This document shows, piece by piece, positions 21,731 through 23,346 of a stretch of 23,346 nucleotides of DNA. How positions within the stretch are numbered: position 1 is the first letter of the stretch; each line of letters starts with the position of its first letter. The stretch lies in NCBI GenBank assembly GCA_910584935.1, contig CAJUDU010000037.1, positions 1 to 23,346 on the forward strand, in the 5' to 3' direction. The notes beneath the pieces were generated by a model that saw only the letters and a program-made list of their open reading frames with translations, had not been told where the DNA came from and did no database searches. The position numbers and the translations under genes are program-made. Source of the DNA: an uncultured Butyricicoccus sp. (GTDB lineage Bacteria > Bacillota > Clostridia > Oscillospirales > Butyricicoccaceae).

Positions 21731-22626
21731 TCCGTTCTACCGATGCCACAAAATATTTTGGCGCATTGTGCGCTGTGGATAAGGTCAATGCGGAAATCCA
21801 AGATGGTTCTGTATTTGGGCTTATCGGCTCTAATGGCGCTGGCAAATCCACATTCCTGCGGATGCTGGCAGGCATCCTGCAGCCGGATACCGGCAGCATT
21901 ACCATTGATGAAAACCCGATTTTTGAAAATATCGGGCTGAAAGGCCGGTGTTTTTATATCTCGGATGAACAGTATTTCTTTTCTGGCTCCACGCCGGAGG
22001 AAATGAAACGCTATTACAGCATTTTATATCCGAAATTTGATAATAACCGTTATAACCGTTTGATGAAAGCCTTTGATTTGGATGAAAAACGTAAAATCCG
22101 CACCTTCTCTAAGGGGATGAAGAAACAAGTATCTGTGATTATGGGCGTTTGCGCTGGCACAGATTACCTATTCTGCGATGAAACCTTTGACGGGCTTGAC
22201 CCTGTGGTGCGGCAGGCTGTGAAATCCCTCTTTGCGGAAGATGTCGCGGAACGCGGCATGACCCCTGTCATTGCCAGCCACAACCTGCGCGAACTCGAGG
22301 ATATTTGTGACCATGTCGGGCTGCTGCACCGCGGCGGCATCCTGTTTTCCCGCGATTTGGATGATATGAAATTAGGCATTCATAAATTGCAGGTTATTTG
22401 GGATGGCAACCCGCCTGACCATGCGTTTGATGGCATGGAAGTCATGCGGCAGGAATCCCGCGGGTCATTATATACCATTACCGTGCGCGGCACGCGCGAA
22501 GAGATACAAAACCATATTGCGTCAACCCAGCCTGTCTTTTTTGAAATGCTGCCGCTGACGTTGGAAGAAATCTTTATCAGTGAAACGGAGGTGGCTGGCT
22601 ATGATGTCAAATCGCTCCTTCTTTGA
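21727..22626 (+). CDS. ABC transporter ATP-binding protein, YtrB-like
   Basis: A 299-residue ABC ATPase. Walker A is GSNGAGKS (34-41) and the switch His is H185 in ASHN. The signature is FSKGM (127-131) in place of the usual SGG, and Walker B runs LFCDETFDGLDP, with Thr where Pro normally follows the catalytic Glu (E152). Both differences are, to my knowledge, shared by the group of ATPases that follow YtrA-type regulators in Clostridia, so the protein is probably active. Residues after about 220 form a C-terminal extension without a family I can name. It overlaps gntR by four bases and the permease by 26 bases, so the three are translated together. Confidence 0.9.
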   Translation: MIRSTDATKYFGALCAVDKVNAEIQDGSVFGLIGSNGAGKSTFLRMLAGILQPDTGSITIDENPIFENIGLKGRCFYISDEQYFFSGSTPEEMKRYYSILYPKFDNNRYNRLMKAFDLDEKRKIRTFSKGMKKQVSVIMGVCAGTDYLFCDETFDGLDPVVRQAVKSLFAEDVAERGMTPVIASHNLRELEDICDHVGLLHRGGILFSRDLDDMKLGIHKLQVIWDGNPPDHAFDGMEVMRQESRGSLYTITVRGTREEIQNHIASTQPVFFEMLPLTLEEIFISETEVAGYDVKSLLL

Positions 22627-23346
22627 TGTGCGGCTGCTGCGCGAAACCATGCGCCGCAATATTTGGGCGATTGCATTATCGCTCATCGGCTTTGCGTTCT
22701 GTCTGCCAATCCCCATGGCAATTACCTTGCAAAATATGCTTGAAAATGCCAAACGGATGCCGGAAGATACAGAATATATTATGAAAAACGCGGCGGATAC
22801 CATGGGCGCCTGGCTGTCGCTGGATAATTTCCTGATTACGTTCGGCTGTATTATTATGGCGCTGCTTTGCGGTGTTGCAATGTTCCGTTACTTGCATTCC
22901 CGCAAACAGGTGGATTTTTATCATGGTATTCCTATCAGCCGTACCAAATTATTCGTAACAAATTATCTGACAGGTGTTTTGTCTGTGCTCCCGGCACTCT
23001 ATCTGATGTATGCTTTGGCAGCAATCATCACACTGGCGGCAGGTGTGAAGCTCCCGTTCGGTTTTGGCAAAGGATTATTTGTTCTTTTGCTGCACAGCCT
23101 GTTTTTCCTGCTGATTTACACCATTTCCGTGTTGGCAACCGTGCTCACCGGCAATACCATTATTGCGGTGCTGATGGATGCGTGGTTGTTATTCTCCATT
23201 CCAGCGGCGGCTGGCATCGCGGGCGCTTTGGGCACAATGTATTTCCATACCTGGGGCGGGTTTGGAATGCTGCGCTGGCTTGTCACCTACGCATCTCCAC
23301 CGATTTTATATGTGCTGACTTCTACCGGCGACCCGCTGTATGTAAC
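22601..23346 (+). CDS. ABC transporter permease, cut by window edge
   Basis: The reading frame starts at ATG 22601 (or the next ATG) after GGAGG and stays open to the last base, so at least 248 residues are encoded and the C-terminus is outside. The product is polytopic: spans at about residues 22-42, 78-95, 122-145 and 155-185, with more beyond 190. A cytoplasmic segment after about residue 100 (SRKQVDFYHGIPISRTKLF) is the coupling motif of ABC-2-like permeases found with YtrA/YtrB systems, where it reads similarly to VDFYHSLPISR. It is the membrane partner of the preceding ATPase. Substrate is unknown. Confidence 0.85.
   Translation, partial: MMSNRSFFDVRLLRETMRRNIWAIALSLIGFAFCLPIPMAITLQNMLENAKRMPEDTEYIMKNAADTMGAWLSLDNFLITFGCIIMALLCGVAMFRYLHSRKQVDFYHGIPISRTKLFVTNYLTGVLSVLPALYLMYALAAIITLAAGVKLPFGFGKGLFVLLLHSLFFLLIYTISVLATVLTGNTIIAVLMDAWLLFSIPAAAGIAGALGTMYFHTWGGFGMLRWLVTYASPPILYVLTSTGDPLYV

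Noticed and set aside
1..23346. CRISPR array, tRNA or rRNA genes, intact insertion sequence
   Set aside because: I saw no regularly spaced repeats, no cloverleaf or ribosomal RNA sequence, and no transposase frame anywhere in the window.

Overview
The window looks like the chromosome of a low-to-mid GC Firmicute of class Clostridia, probably from the Oscillospirales-like gut lineages; the genus cannot be fixed from sequence alone. Supporting signs are strong AGGAGG ribosome-binding sites, frequent TTG and GTG starts, a type II fatty-acid synthesis operon that uses FabK as enoyl reductase with all four acetyl-CoA carboxylase subunits in the same operon, a cysteine-containing Rrf2 regulator, and a YtrA-type GntR/ABC module. 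Coding regions are near 50-55% G+C by eye. The first ~290 bases are only about 30% G+C and carry no recognisable gene.

Layout. (1) 1-632: gene-free left edge ending in two terminator-like hairpins. (2) 633-5082: five overlapping plus-strand genes: ECF sigma factor, polytopic membrane protein, ABC ATPase and two large ABC-2-like membrane proteins. The set looks like a self-regulated envelope-stress or export unit. (3) 5138-7139, minus strand: pyrE, an IscR-like regulator, and a VanW-family protein. (4) 7208-8964, plus strand: a TcdA-like E1 enzyme, a VanZ-family membrane protein, and a 30-residue single-span membrane peptide with its own promoter and terminator. (5) 9051-11797, minus strand: a DEAD-box RNA helicase with a DbpA-type RNA-binding domain, then fabD. 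(6) 12026-20142, plus strand: fabH-fabK-fabG-fabF-accB-fabZ-accC-accD-accA-acpP, closed by a strong terminator. (7) 20235-23346, plus strand: a Cof-type HAD phosphatase, two terminators, then a GntR regulator, an ABC ATPase and a permease cut by the window edge.

How the genes work together: AccABCD make malonyl-CoA, FabD moves malonyl to AcpP, FabH starts the chain, and FabF/FabG/FabZ/FabK elongate it. fabD is split off and faces away from the rest. The fabD-fabH gap holds two perfect-consensus promoters (TTGACA-17-TATAAT) on opposite strands whose -10 boxes overlap, so polymerase should be able to occupy only one at a time. fabH has no ATG, GTG or TTG at its expected N-terminus; the best start is an ATT nine bases after a GGAGG that sits in the loop of a small hairpin. 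The helicase has a good promoter followed at once by a terminator-like hairpin in its own leader. These regulatory oddities and the sigma/ABC operon are the points most worth a second look.
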